Source: Pseudomonadota bacterium (lineage in GTDB: Bacteria; Pseudomonadota; Gammaproteobacteria; Burkholderiales; Burkholderiaceae_C). From it: 40,004 bases of DNA. Of the stretch, positions 28,905 to 39,900 are shown piece after piece (position 1 is the stretch's first letter; every line of letters begins with the position of its first letter). The position numbers were made by a program, and so were the translations under genes. The stretch covers positions 1 through 40,004 of the forward strand of contig JAKOZT010000075.1 of the NCBI GenBank assembly GCA_029779845.1, given 5' to 3'. The notes below the pieces were generated by a model. It was not told where the DNA came from. It was given only the letters and a program-made list of their open reading frames with translations, and did not search any database.

Positions 28905-29200
28905 GCGACGGCTGGCCGCGCTGCGGCTTCTCGCGGAAGCGCCGCACCCAGCCAGCCTCGTCGGTTTCGACGATGCCGAAGCGCCGGCACTCGTCCAGCG
29001 GCACCGGCAGCGTCGCGATGCTGACCTCGGCGCCGCGCTGGCGCACCAGCTCGAGGTTCTGCGCCACCGCGCCGGCGGTGCCGCGAAAGCCGTCGCGCAG
29101 ACGCGGCGCGAGCGCGTAGATGCCGCGGGCACGAAATCGACGATGCGGTGGCCGGCATCGAAGGGCATCGAAGGGCAGCGAGGGCTTGCAGCGCGCGCCG
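28905..29200 (-). pseudogene. glgC: glgC (ADP-glucose pyrophosphorylase) remnant with internal deletions
   Basis: Three blocks of GlgC follow in the right order but with the intervening sequence missing: CKPSLPFDA with AGHRIVDFV (N-terminal substrate region), RGTAGAVAQNLELVR (compare RGTADAVYQNLDII) and RGAEVSIATLPVPLDE...RRFGIVETDEAGWVRRFREKP. The first block is split between two frames by a duplicated 10-base unit (29155-29174). The nucleotide-binding start and the whole C-terminal half are gone. GlgC normally has over 400 residues; fewer than 100 codons remain. The enzyme would have supplied ADP-glucose for glycogen. Confidence 0.75.
29155..29174. repeat. Tandem 10-base duplication inside the glgC remnant
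   Basis: GCATCGAAGG occurs twice in direct succession. Because the unit is not a multiple of three it shifts the glgC frame; removing one copy restores CKPSLPFDAGHRIVDFV as one reading frame. Confidence 0.8.
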
Positions 29201-29323
29201 GCCGCGGGCCATCGGCGCGTCCGCCGCGCCGCTGTAGGACGGCTCCGACGCGCGCTCGCACGCTCTTCCTGCCCCGTGCGCGGCGCGGCGATTCCAGACT
29301 GGCGCCCTACGCAGGAGACCGCC

Positions 29324-29545
29324 ATGACCCGCAGAGAAGACGCCCATCCCGCCCACGGCAGCGATGCCTGGATCGCCACGCACCGCCACGAACTGCGCCG
29401 CCACGTCGCGCAGTGCTGGACGCGGCGCGCCTGGCTGAGCGCCGCGCAGGGCCTGGACGCGGCGCACGGCCTGCTCGGGCGGCGCTTCGCCACCACGGTG
29501 TTCGCCGTCACCGCGCTGATGCTGCTGCCCGCACTGTGGAGCTGA
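29324..29545 (+). CDS. Small membrane protein overlapping the glucan synthase start
   Basis: 73 residues: a charged, histidine-rich cytoplasmic part (TRREDAHPAHGSDAWIATHR, RRHVAQCWTRRAW) and a C-terminal hydrophobic helix (TTVFAVTALMLLPALW) that ends the protein. The Shine-Dalgarno AGGAGA lies seven bases before the ATG, better than that of any neighbour. Its last ten bases overlap the GTG start of the giant glucan synthase, so translation is probably coupled. I do not recognise the family. It could alternatively be the original N-terminus of the synthase separated by a frameshift, since its frame ends exactly where the synthase frame becomes family-like. Confidence 0.6.
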   Translation: MTRREDAHPAHGSDAWIATHRHELRRHVAQCWTRRAWLSAAQGLDAAHGLLGRRFATTVFAVTALMLLPALWS

Positions 29546-32500
29546 GCGAGGCGCTGCGCGGCGCCCCGCCGGATGCGCCGATCCGCTCGGTGCTGTTCGG
29601 CGAGACGCGCTTCGCGCAGCACGGCGCCAGCCTCGCGCAGGCGCAGGCCAGCCGCGGCTGGCGGCCGCTGGACAACAGCTTCTTCCCGCGCCTGGCCGAC
29701 AACATCGCCACGCTGCGCCGCGCGATGGCCGCGCTGGAGGCGAGCGCCAGCCGGGGCCGGCACCTCTCGCCGACGGCGCAATGGCTGCTCGACAACGCCA
29801 CGCTGATCGACGAGCAGCTCGGCGCGATCCGCGAGGCGCTGCCGCTGCGCTTCTACCGCCGCCTGCCGGTGGTGCGCGACGCGGCGCTGCGCGGCCTGCC
29901 GCGCATCTACGGCATCGCCTGGGCCTGGGTGGCGCACAGCGACAGCGGCTTCGACGAGGCGCTGTTCACGCGCTTTCTGGCCGCCTATCAGGAGGTGCAG
30001 CCGCTCACCGTCGGCGAGCTGCGCGCGCTGCACACCACGCTGCGCGTGGTGCTGGTGGAGAACCTGCGCCGCCTGGCCGAGCGCGTGGTGGCGCGCAACG
30101 CCGCGCGCGACGCCGGCCATGCCTGGGTGGATGCGTCGACCGGCGCGCAGCCGGCCGACGAGCAGGTGCGCGCGCTCGAGCGCCGCGGCGTGCTCGGCGC
30201 CTTCCTGCTGACGCTGTGGCAGCGCCTCGACCTGGAGGACGGCGCGCCGCCGCAGCGCGACGCCCTCGCCGCCTGGCTGGCGCCGCGGCTGCCCGATCCG
30301 CACGCCGCGCTGATGGCGCAGCAGAACGAGACGGCGGAAGACCAGCAGAGCATCCGCCACGCCATCACCACGCTGCACACGCTGGCGCGCACCGACTGGG
30401 AGCGCCTGATCGAGCCGCTCAGCGAGACGCTGCGCGTGATGAAGAGCGCGCCGGTGCACGCCGCCGAGGACGTGGCGACGCGCGGCGCGACGCTCGCCGC
30501 GGTCGAAGCGCTGGCGCGCCGCAGCGGGCGCAGCGAGACGGAGGTGGCGCGCGTGCTGGTCGCGCTGACGATGCAGGCCTGGGACGGCAGCGGCACCGCG
30601 CCGCCCGACGCCGCGCCCGCCTGGTGGTGGCGCGGCCCGGGCGAGAACACGCTGCGCGCGCGCCTCGGCCTGCCGCCGCGCCGCCTGCCGCGCCGCGGCA
30701 GCCAGGCGTGGCGGCGCGTCGCGACGCCGGCGTACCTGGCCGCCATCGCGCTCGGCCTGGCCGGCACGCTCGCCTGGGTGATGGGCGCGGCGCCGGCCGA
30801 ACCGTCCTGGCTGTGGTGGCTGACCTTGCTGACGGCCGCCGCGCCGCTCAGCGAGGCCTGCGTGGCGGTGCTGAACCGGCTCGTCAGCGAATCGGTGGCG
30901 CCGGCGCGGCTGCCGCGCCTGGCGCTGGCGCAGGGCCTCGGTCCCGGCGAGCGCTGCCTGGTGGTGATGCCGGTGCTGCTGGCCTCGGCCGAGGACATCG
31001 CGCGCCACGCCGCGCAACTCGAGCAGCATGCGCTCGCCAGCCCCGAGCCCGAGGCGCAGTTCGCGCTGCTGTCCGACTACGCCGATGCGCCGGTGCAGCA
31101 TCTGCCCGGCGACACGGCGCTGCTCGATGCGGCCGCGGCGGCGATCGCGGCGTTGAACCGGCGCCACGGCGCCGACCCCGGACGCGCGCCGCGCTTCCTG
31201 CTGCTGCACCGCGAGCGCAGCTTCAGCGACAGCGAGCAGCGCTGGATCGGCTGGGAGCGCAAGCGCGGCAAGATCGAGGCGCTGCTGCGCGTGCTGGCCG
31301 AAACCGGGCCCGGCCATCGCCCTTTCATCGACCTCGGCGCGCTGTCCACCCCGCGCACCGGCACGCGCTACCTGCTGACGCTGGACGCCGACACCGACCT
31401 GCTGCCCGGCCGCCTGCGCCAGCTGGCCGGCATCGCCGCGCACCCGCTGCACAGTCCGCGCTTCGACGCCGCGCAGCGCCGGGTGACCGCCGGCTACGCG
31501 ATCGTGCAGCCGCGCGTCGAGACGCCGCTGTCGGCGCCCGAATCGGTGACGCCCTACCACGCCCTGTTCAACGGCGAGAACGGCCTCGACCCCTACAGCG
31601 CCGCCGCCTCCGAGGTCTACCAGGACCTGTTCGGCGAAGGCAGCTTCAGCGGCAAGGGGCTGATGGACGTGCGCGCCGCGCACGTCGCGCTGGCGCAGCG
31701 CTTCGCCGACGGCCAGCTGCTCAGCCACGACCTGCTCGAAGGCTCGCTGGCGCGCTGCGCCGCGGCCAGCGACGTGACGGTGTTCGAGGACGCGCCGCTG
31801 CACGCCGACGTGGCCGCCTCGCGCCTGCACCGCTGGACGCGCGGCGACTGGCAGCTGCTGCCCTTCGTGTTCGGCGCCGGCGGCGTGCGCGTCGCGCCGA
31901 TCAACCGCTGGAAGATGCTCGACAACCTGCGCCGCTCGCTGGTGGCGCCCTGCGCGCTGGCGCTGCTGCTGCTCGCGCTCGCGTTCGGCGCGCTGCCGCT
32001 CGCGACGGCGCTGGCCGTGGTGCTCGCCGCCTTCGTCGCCGGCCCGCTGATCGGCGCGCTGGCTGCGCTCGCGCCCAGCCGCGACGACATCGCGCTGGCG
32101 CGCTTCTTCGCCCAGAGCGGCGCCGAGCTGCTGCGCTGCGCCGCGCTGGCGCTGTGGCAGCTCGCGCAGCTGCTGGCGCTCTCGCGCCTGTACGCCGATG
32201 CGATCGTGCGCGCGCTGTGGCGGCGCTTCGTCTCGCACCGGCGGACGCTGCAGTGGACCACCGCCGCCGCCGCGCAGGCGGCGGCGAGCACGCAGTTGCC
32301 CGAACTGCTGAAGCGCCACTGGCGCGAGCCGGCGCTGGCGCTCTTCATCGCCGTGCTGCTCGGCACCGCCTCGATGCTCGGCGCGCCGGTGAAGTGGCAC
32401 GCCGCCGCGCCGCTGCTCGCGCTGTGGGCGCTGTCGCCGCTGTGGACCTGGCTCGCCAGCCGCCCGGCGCGGCGCGCTCACGAACGCCTGGCCGCCGACG

Positions 32501-35500
32501 ACATCGCCTACCTGCGCGACGTGGCGCGCGACACCTGGCGCTTCTACGAAGAACACGTGACCGCCGCCGATCTGCACCTGCCGCCCGACAACGTGCAGCT
32601 GGTGCCGCGCCTGATGGTGGCGCACCGCACCTCGCCGACCAACATCGGCCTGTACCTGCTCGCCACCGCCTGCGCGCAGAAGATGGGTTTCATCAGCGCG
32701 GCGCAGATGGCCGAGCGCCTCGCCGCGACGCTGGACAGCGTCGAGCGCCTGCCCCGGTACCAAGGCCACCTGCCGAACTGGATAGACACGCAAAGCGGCG
32801 CGCCGCTGCACCCGGTCTACGTGTCGGCGGTCGACAGCGGCAACCTCGTCGCCTGCCTGCTGGTGCTGGCGCAGGCCTGCGAGGAGCTGGCCGCGCCGCA
32901 CGACACGGCGCCGGCGCTGCGCGACTCGCTGCGCCGCAGCGCGCGGCGCGCGCTGGCGCTGGCACTGGCCACCGACTTCAAGGCGCTCTACGACCCGCAG
33001 CGCTGCCTGCTGCACATCGGCTGGCACGTCGATCGCGGCGAGCTGGACCGCGGCCACTACGACCTGATGGCCAGCGAGGCGCGCCTGACCTCGCTGGTCG
33101 CGATCGCCAAGGGCGACCTGCCGGCCGAGCACTGGCGCGCGCTCGGCCGCCCGACCGTGGCGGTGGGCCGAGAGCCGCTGCTGCGCTCGTGGTCGGGCTC
33201 GATGTTCGAGTACCTGATGCCCACGCTGCTGCTCGAGGAGCCGCAGGGCAGCGTGCTGCAGCGCTCGACGCGCATCGCGGTGGCCGAGCAGCAGCGCGAG
33301 GCGCGGCCGCACGGCACGCCCTGGGGCATCTCGGAATCGGCCATCGCGCTGCAGGACCACACGATGGCCTACCAGTACGGCCCGCAGGGCGTGGCGCGGC
33401 TGGCGCTGCGCCGCACGCCGGCCGACGAGCGCGTGATCGCGCCCTATGCCAGCGGGCTCGCGCTGCTGGTCGACGCCGGCGCGGCGGTGGCCAACCTGCG
33501 CGCGCTCGAGGCGCTGGGCGCGCGGCGCGACCGCGGCTTCATCGAATCCATCGACTACAGCCCGCAGCGCCAGGCCGAGGGCGGCGCGTACACGCTGGTG
33601 CAGACGCACATGTCGCATCACCAGGCGATGATCCTGGTGGCCGCGGTGGCCGTGGTCACGGGCGGCGTGCCGCAGGCCTGGGCGCGGCGCGCGCCGCATC
33701 TGCGCGCGGTGGCCGGGCTGCTGCACGAGCGCGCGCCGCGCGAGCTGCAGGCGCTGCGCGAGCGCCCCGCCGCGCCGCCGCCGCGCCGCGGCGCGCGCGA
33801 GGCGATGGTGCTGAGCAGCGCGCCGCTGGCCGATGCGCTGCCGGCCACGCACTGGCTCGGCAACCGCCGCTACGGCGTGGTGTTGCGCAGCAACGGCGCC
33901 GGCTGGTCGCAGGCGCACGGCCTGGGGCTCACGCGCTGGCGCGACGACGCGCCGCGCGACGAGCGCGGCAGCTTCGTCTACATCCAGCGCGGCGACGCCG
34001 CGCCGCGCCACTCGCTGACCGCGCACCCGGCCGCCGACCCCGAGGCGCGCTACCACTGCCGCATGCTGCCCGACCGCGTGCTGTTCGACGCGCGCTGGAG
34101 CGACCTCGAATCGCGCTGCACCGTGTGGGTGAGCCCGGAGGACGATGCCGAACTGCGCCAGGTCGAGCTCGCCAACACCGGCGCGCGCCCGCTCGAGCTG
34201 ATCGTGCACCTGGCCTGCGAGCCGACGCTCGCGCCGCCGGCCGCCGACGCGGCGCACCCGGCGTTCTCCAACCTGTTCGTCGAGGCGGCCTGGGATGCCG
34301 GCGAGCACGCGCTGTGGCTGCGCCGCCGCCCGCGCCTGCACGGCGACGCGCAGTGGCGGGCGGTGCACGCGCTGGCGAGCATCACCGGCCCGAGCGACAT
34401 GGCGGTGGAGGTGCAGCCCTGCGCCGACCGGCGCCGCTGGCTGGGCCGCTACGGCAGCGCGGCACTGCCGCTCGGCCCGGCCGGCGCGGCCTGGATGCCG
34501 CCGCCGCCGGAGAGCGACGAGACACCGCCCGCGCTGCCCGGCCGCGCGCTCGACACCGGGCTCGACCCGGCGGCGGTGCTGTCGGTGCGGCTGACGCTGG
34601 CCGCCGGCGCGAACTGCACGCTGACCTTCCTGGCCGCGGCGGGCGCCGCGCAGGAGGTGCTGGCGACGCTGGTCGACGCCTACCGCCAGCCGCAGCACGC
34701 CGAGCGCGCCTCCAACCTGTCGCACACGATGGCCGCCATCCTGCTGCACGACATGCGCATCGACGCCGCCGGCTGGGCCGCGCTGCTGCGGCTGCAGACG
34801 CTGCTGTCGGGCCTGCACGCGCGCGAGCTGCCGGCCGGCATCGAGCGCATCGACCGCCGCGTGCTGTACCGCCACGGCATCGGCGGCGACCGGCCCATCC
34901 TCGCGGTGACGATCCGCGGCGAGGCCGGCCTGCCGCTGGTGCACACGCTGCTGCGCGCGCTGCCGGCCTGGGGCGCGGCGGGGCAGGGCGTGGACCTGGT
35001 GATCGTCAACGGCGAGCCGCCCTCGTACCAGACGCCGGTGCAGCACCAGCTGCTGCACTGGCTGCCGGCGCAGGAGGCGGACGCGGCGACGGCGGCGCAG
35101 CGGCCGGCCGTCAGGCTGCTGCGCGAGGCCGACCTCGACCGCGCCGAGCGCGCCACGCTGGCGCTGCTGGCGCGCGTGCGCCTGCATGCCGACGGGCGCT
35201 CGCTGGCCGAGCAGGTCGAGCGCATCGCCGAGCGCCATGCGCGCGAGCGCGCGCGCCGCGACGCGCAGCGCGCGCTGCCGGTCGAGACGCCGTGGCGCGC
35301 CGGGCTCGCCGTGCCGCCGCGCGTCGACGCGCCGGCGGCGAGCTTCGATGCCGAGGACGGCCGCTGCCGCTTCGCGCTCGGCGCCGCGACGCATCCGCCG
35401 CGGCCGTGGATCAACGTGCTGGCCAATCCGCGCTTCGGCTGCCACCTCAGCGAGATGGGCGGCGGCCACACCTGGGCCGGCAACAGCCGCATGCACCAGA

Positions 35501-37815
35501 TCACGCGCTGGCGCAACGACCCGCTGGCCGACCCGCCGGGCGAATGGCTGCTGCTGGAGGACCCGGCCAGCGGGCGCGTCTGGCCGCTCGCGCGCGCCTT
35601 GCAGGGCGCCGGCGAGCGCGGCGTCGAGCACGGCATCGGCTTCACGCGCATGACGCAGCGCATCGAGGGCATCGACGTCACGCTCGAGTGGTGCGTCGAC
35701 GCCGAGGCCGCGCTCAAGCAGTGCCGCATCCGTCTCGCGCGCAGCGCCGGCGGCTCGCGCGCGCTGCGCCTGGTGGCGCTGGTGGAGTGGACGCTGGGCG
35801 ATTCGTCGCGCGCGCGCGCCAGCGTCGCGACGCGCTGCACCGAGCCGCGCGGCGGCGGCGTCGCGCTGCTGGCGACGCAGCTCGACGCGGCCGGCGGCTT
35901 CGGCGGCGCGACGGCGTGGCTGGCGCTGCGCGGCGACGACGACCTCAACGCGCGCCACGAATGGACCTGCGACCGGCGCGAGTTCCACGACGCGCAAGGC
36001 CGCCTCGTGCTGCCGGCGCAGCTCGGCCAGAGCGCCGGCCTGGGCGGCGACCCCTGCGCCGCGATCGGCCGGCGCATCGTGGTCGAGCGCGACCGGCCGG
36101 TCGAGCTGTGCATGCTGCTCGGCCATGTCGACGACCCGGACGATGCGCACGCCGCGCTGGCCGCCGCGCTGGCCGTCGCGCCGGCCGAACGCCTGGCGCG
36201 CCAGCGCGAGCAGTGGCGGCGCCTCGTCGCGCCGCTGCAGGTGCGCACGCCCGATCCTCTGTTCGACGCGCTCGTCAACCACTGGCTGCCCTACCAGACG
36301 ATCGCCTGCCGGCTGTGGGCGCGCGCCGGCTACTACCAGGCCGGCGGCGCGTTCGGCTTCCGCGACCAGCTGCAGGACGCGATGTCGCTGCTGCCGCTGG
36401 ACGCCTCGCAGCTGGCGCGCCAGCTGCGCGCCAGCGCGGCGCGCCAGTTCCCCGAGGGCGACGTGCAGCACTGGTGGCATGAGCCCGGCGGCGCCGGCGT
36501 GCGCACGCATTTCTCCGACGACCGCGTCTGGCTCGCCTACGCGCTGGCGCACTACGTCGAGCGCACCGGCGACGCCGCGCTGGCCGACGAGGACGTGGCC
36601 TTCATCGAAGGCAACCCGGTGCCGGCCGGCGCCGAGGACATCTACGAGACGCCGCGCACGAGCGCGCAGCGCGCCTCGCTCTACGAACACGCCGCGCGCG
36701 CCGTCGACATCAGCCTCGCGGCCGGACGCCACGGCCTGCCGCTGATCGGCACCGGCGACTGGAACGACGGCATGAACCGCGTCGGCCACGGCGGGCAGGG
36801 CGAATCGGTGTGGCTGGCGTGGTTCCTGTGCGCCACCATCGACGCGATGCTGCCGCTCGCGCAGCGCGCCGGCGACGCTGCGCGCGAGCAGCGCTGGCGC
36901 GCGGCGCGCGAAGGCTTCGCCGCGGCCGTCGACGAACACGCCTGGGACGGCCGCTGGTACCGCCGCGCCACCTTCGACGACGGCAGCTGGCTGGGCGCGG
37001 GCGCCGGCGCCGAATGCCGCATCGACCTGATCGCGCAGGCCTGGGCCGTGCTCTCGGGCGCCGGCCGGCCCGAGCGCGCCGCCGCCGCGCTGGCCTCGGC
37101 GCGTGAACTGCTGTGGGACGACGAGTGCAAGCTGCTGCGCCTGCTGACGCCGCCGCTGCAGCACGCGCAGCCCGAGGCCGGCTACATCCAGGCCTATGCG
37201 CCCGGCGTGCGCGAGAACGGCGGCCAGTACAACCACGCCGCCGCCTGGGGCGTGATGGCCGCCGCCGAACTGCAGCGCGCCGACTGGGCCTGGGACTGGT
37301 GGCGCGCCGCCAGCCCGGCGCACCGCGGCGAGGATGCGCGCCTGCGCGCCGCCTACGGCGGCGAGCCCTACGTGCTGGCCGGCGACATCTACAGCGCCAG
37401 CCCCTGGGCCGGGCAATGCGGCTGGAGCTGGTACACCGGCAGCGCCGGCTGGATGTGGCGCGCGGCGGTGGAGTCGCTGATCGGCCTGGCGCTGCGGCCG
37501 GGCTGGATCGGCATCGCGCCGTGCCTGCCGCCGGGTTGGGACGAGGTCGAGCTGCGCCTGGGCCGACTGCGTTTCGTGATCGCCGCCGGCGCCGAGGCGC
37601 TGGCGCGCCGCGCCGCGCAGCCCGACTGCCGCGGCACGCTGCCGCCGCGCGAATGGTGGCCCTACGAGGATCTGGAAGAAGGCGGCTTCTACCTCGTCGA
37701 CGCCGCGCTGAAACAAGAGGCAATGCGCACGCCGGACGACAACGCCGCCGCGTCTCGTCCTACAGCCGAGCCGCGCGCCAGCGCCGAGACTCGGGTCAAC
37801 GAGGTGCGACGATGA
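29536..37815 (+). CDS. ndvB: Cyclic beta-1,2-glucan synthase (NdvB/Cgs type)
   Basis: 2,759 residues, close to the usual length of NdvB/Cgs. After a soluble N-terminal region (LFGETRFAQHGASLAQ, LSPTAQWLLDNATLI) two membrane helices start near residue 396. The GT84 glycosyltransferase has LDADTD at 615-620 and the R-x-H-R-W-T-R-G-D-W element around 765. A second membrane cluster (about 805-975) is followed by a glycoamylase-like domain with TPWGISES (about 1260). The C-terminal GH94-type phosphorylase domain has the catalytic Asp D2411 in GTGDWNDGMNRVG. The inner-membrane enzyme starts, elongates and cyclises beta-1,2-glucan from UDP-glucose; the product goes to the periplasm for osmotic and host adaptation. 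The GTG at 29536 is the first start before family similarity. No NdvA-type exporter is in the window. A sigma-54 regulator follows. Confidence 0.93.
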   Translation: MELSEALRGAPPDAPIRSVLFGETRFAQHGASLAQAQASRGWRPLDNSFFPRLADNIATLRRAMAALEASASRGRHLSPTAQWLLDNATLIDEQLGAIREALPLRFYRRLPVVRDAALRGLPRIYGIAWAWVAHSDSGFDEALFTRFLAAYQEVQPLTVGELRALHTTLRVVLVENLRRLAERVVARNAARDAGHAWVDASTGAQPADEQVRALERRGVLGAFLLTLWQRLDLEDGAPPQRDALAAWLAPRLPDPHAALMAQQNETAEDQQSIRHAITTLHTLARTDWERLIEPLSETLRVMKSAPVHAAEDVATRGATLAAVEALARRSGRSETEVARVLVALTMQAWDGSGTAPPDAAPAWWWRGPGENTLRARLGLPPRRLPRRGSQAWRRVATPAYLAAIALGLAGTLAWVMGAAPAEPSWLWWLTLLTAAAPLSEACVAVLNRLVSESVAPARLPRLALAQGLGPGERCLVVMPVLLASAEDIARHAAQLEQHALASPEPEAQFALLSDYADAPVQHLPGDTALLDAAAAAIAALNRRHGADPGRAPRFLLLHRERSFSDSEQRWIGWERKRGKIEALLRVLAETGPGHRPFIDLGALSTPRTGTRYLLTLDADTDLLPGRLRQLAGIAAHPLHSPRFDAAQRRVTAGYAIVQPRVETPLSAPESVTPYHALFNGENGLDPYSAAASEVYQDLFGEGSFSGKGLMDVRAAHVALAQRFADGQLLSHDLLEGSLARCAAASDVTVFEDAPLHADVAASRLHRWTRGDWQLLPFVFGAGGVRVAPINRWKMLDNLRRSLVAPCALALLLLALAFGALPLATALAVVLAAFVAGPLIGALAALAPSRDDIALARFFAQSGAELLRCAALALWQLAQLLALSRLYADAIVRALWRRFVSHRRTLQWTTAAAAQAAASTQLPELLKRHWREPALALFIAVLLGTASMLGAPVKWHAAAPLLALWALSPLWTWLASRPARRAHERLAADDIAYLRDVARDTWRFYEEHVTAADLHLPPDNVQLVPRLMVAHRTSPTNIGLYLLATACAQKMGFISAAQMAERLAATLDSVERLPRYQGHLPNWIDTQSGAPLHPVYVSAVDSGNLVACLLVLAQACEELAAPHDTAPALRDSLRRSARRALALALATDFKALYDPQRCLLHIGWHVDRGELDRGHYDLMASEARLTSLVAIAKGDLPAEHWRALGRPTVAVGREPLLRSWSGSMFEYLMPTLLLEEPQGSVLQRSTRIAVAEQQREARPHGTPWGISESAIALQDHTMAYQYGPQGVARLALRRTPADERVIAPYASGLALLVDAGAAVANLRALEALGARRDRGFIESIDYSPQRQAEGGAYTLVQTHMSHHQAMILVAAVAVVTGGVPQAWARRAPHLRAVAGLLHERAPRELQALRERPAAPPPRRGAREAMVLSSAPLADALPATHWLGNRRYGVVLRSNGAGWSQAHGLGLTRWRDDAPRDERGSFVYIQRGDAAPRHSLTAHPAADPEARYHCRMLPDRVLFDARWSDLESRCTVWVSPEDDAELRQVELANTGARPLELIVHLACEPTLAPPAADAAHPAFSNLFVEAAWDAGEHALWLRRRPRLHGDAQWRAVHALASITGPSDMAVEVQPCADRRRWLGRYGSAALPLGPAGAAWMPPPPESDETPPALPGRALDTGLDPAAVLSVRLTLAAGANCTLTFLAAAGAAQEVLATLVDAYRQPQHAERASNLSHTMAAILLHDMRIDAAGWAALLRLQTLLSGLHARELPAGIERIDRRVLYRHGIGGDRPILAVTIRGEAGLPLVHTLLRALPAWGAAGQGVDLVIVNGEPPSYQTPVQHQLLHWLPAQEADAATAAQRPAVRLLREADLDRAERATLALLARVRLHADGRSLAEQVERIAERHARERARRDAQRALPVETPWRAGLAVPPRVDAPAASFDAEDGRCRFALGAATHPPRPWINVLANPRFGCHLSEMGGGHTWAGNSRMHQITRWRNDPLADPPGEWLLLEDPASGRVWPLARALQGAGERGVEHGIGFTRMTQRIEGIDVTLEWCVDAEAALKQCRIRLARSAGGSRALRLVALVEWTLGDSSRARASVATRCTEPRGGGVALLATQLDAAGGFGGATAWLALRGDDDLNARHEWTCDRREFHDAQGRLVLPAQLGQSAGLGGDPCAAIGRRIVVERDRPVELCMLLGHVDDPDDAHAALAAALAVAPAERLARQREQWRRLVAPLQVRTPDPLFDALVNHWLPYQTIACRLWARAGYYQAGGAFGFRDQLQDAMSLLPLDASQLARQLRASAARQFPEGDVQHWWHEPGGAGVRTHFSDDRVWLAYALAHYVERTGDAALADEDVAFIEGNPVPAGAEDIYETPRTSAQRASLYEHAARAVDISLAAGRHGLPLIGTGDWNDGMNRVGHGGQGESVWLAWFLCATIDAMLPLAQRAGDAAREQRWRAAREGFAAAVDEHAWDGRWYRRATFDDGSWLGAGAGAECRIDLIAQAWAVLSGAGRPERAAAALASARELLWDDECKLLRLLTPPLQHAQPEAGYIQAYAPGVRENGGQYNHAAAWGVMAAAELQRADWAWDWWRAASPAHRGEDARLRAAYGGEPYVLAGDIYSASPWAGQCGWSWYTGSAGWMWRAAVESLIGLALRPGWIGIAPCLPPGWDEVELRLGRLRFVIAAGAEALARRAAQPDCRGTLPPREWWPYEDLEEGGFYLVDAALKQEAMRTPDDNAAASRPTAEPRASAETRVNEVRR

Positions 37816-37882
37816 ACTTCAGAATCGAGCGACAAGCGGCAAGCGGCATGCCCGCCGATGCCGTCTGCCAGGGACTCCGGCG

Positions 37883-39291
<1,409 letters not shown>

Positions 39292-39295
<4 letters not shown>

Positions 39296-39531
39296 GCACG
39301 CGGGTGCGCAAGACCGCGAAGAAGAAGACCGCGCCGCCGCGCGGCGACGATCTGCTGCTGCCGCACGAGCGCGACCAGGACCCGACCGACGCCACCGCGC
39401 CGCAACCCGACCCGCTGATCGAGCAGGCGCGGCGCGACATCGAGGGCGGGCAGGTGGATACCGACCTGCACAACACGCCGGGGCTCGACGCCGAGCGCCG
39501 GCGCGAGTTGTTGCGCAAGGGCAGGGGTTGA
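39292..39531 (+). CDS. Small conserved-looking hydrophilic protein
   Basis: 79 residues: a lysine/arginine-rich start (RVRKTAKKKTAPPR), an acidic middle (LLLPHERDQDPTD), then DPLIEQARRDIEGGQVDTDL and TPGLDAERRRELLRKG. No membrane segment or signal. The ATG sits in the stop codon of the response regulator (ATGA), which supports a real, co-translated gene. The clear charge blocks and the G-x-V-D-T-D / T-P-G-L-D-A-E-R-R pattern look constrained. I do not know a function; a basic tail suggests nucleic-acid or protein binding, but this is a guess. Confidence 0.7.
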
Positions 39532-39551
39532 GCGGTTTGAGCGGTTGAGCG

Positions 39552-39789
39552 GCAAAGGCCCGTCCGGGCCGCCCGCGGCGCTTCGATGAGGCGGTCGGCT
39601 GCGCCGACTGCCCTGCGGTGCTCGGTCTTGCGGCCCGCCGCCTAACTCGCTTCACTCACTGACGTTCGTTGCGCTCGGACAGAGGCGGCAAGTCAGTTCA
39701 CGACGCGCGCGAATACGCACGCGGGCCGCAAGCCCTGCGCTCCTCGGCGCCTCATAGGCGCGCCGCGGGCGGCCCGGACGGGCCTTTGC
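39552..39789. repeat. Large nested inverted repeat (left copy of the right-edge repeat)
   Basis: The outer arms 39552-39581 and 39760-39789 are perfect 30-bp inverted copies. Inside them ATGAGGCG (39586-39593) pairs with 39748-39755, and CTTGCGGCCCGC (39627-39638) with 39721-39732. The enclosed core (39640-39722) is repeated in reverse orientation at 39901-39982. No coding frame of substance is present. It looks like a palindromic dispersed repeat able to fold as one long hairpin. Confidence 0.85.
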
Positions 39790-39838
39790 TGAACCAACGG
39801 TGGCATGCCACCTGACGACATGCCGCTGTTGGTTCAGC
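39788..39838. repeat. Central inverted repeat between the two opposed repeat copies
   Basis: GCTGAACCAAC (39788-39798) and GTTGGTTCAGC (39828-39838) are perfect 11-bp inverted copies; between them GGTGGCATGCCACC (39799-39812) is itself a 14-bp palindrome. This sits exactly at the junction between the left and right repeat copies. Confidence 0.75.
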
Positions 39839-39900
39839 GCGGCAGGCGCGGCCCCGTGGGGGCGACTTGGGAGTCGCCGAGGAGCGCAGCGGCGGGGTCG

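Noticed and set aside
29781..36482. Second long open frame on the plus strand within the glucan synthase
   Set aside because: A frame-shifted shadow of the synthase with arginine/alanine low-complexity content and no domain motifs.
28558..37716. Open frame of more than 3,000 codons on the minus strand
   Set aside because: It runs antisense to the glucan synthase, whose domains and active-site motifs are intact. The antisense product is low-complexity R/A/Q/V/H-rich sequence, as expected from a very GC-rich gene read backwards. Only its last part coincides with the glgC remnant.
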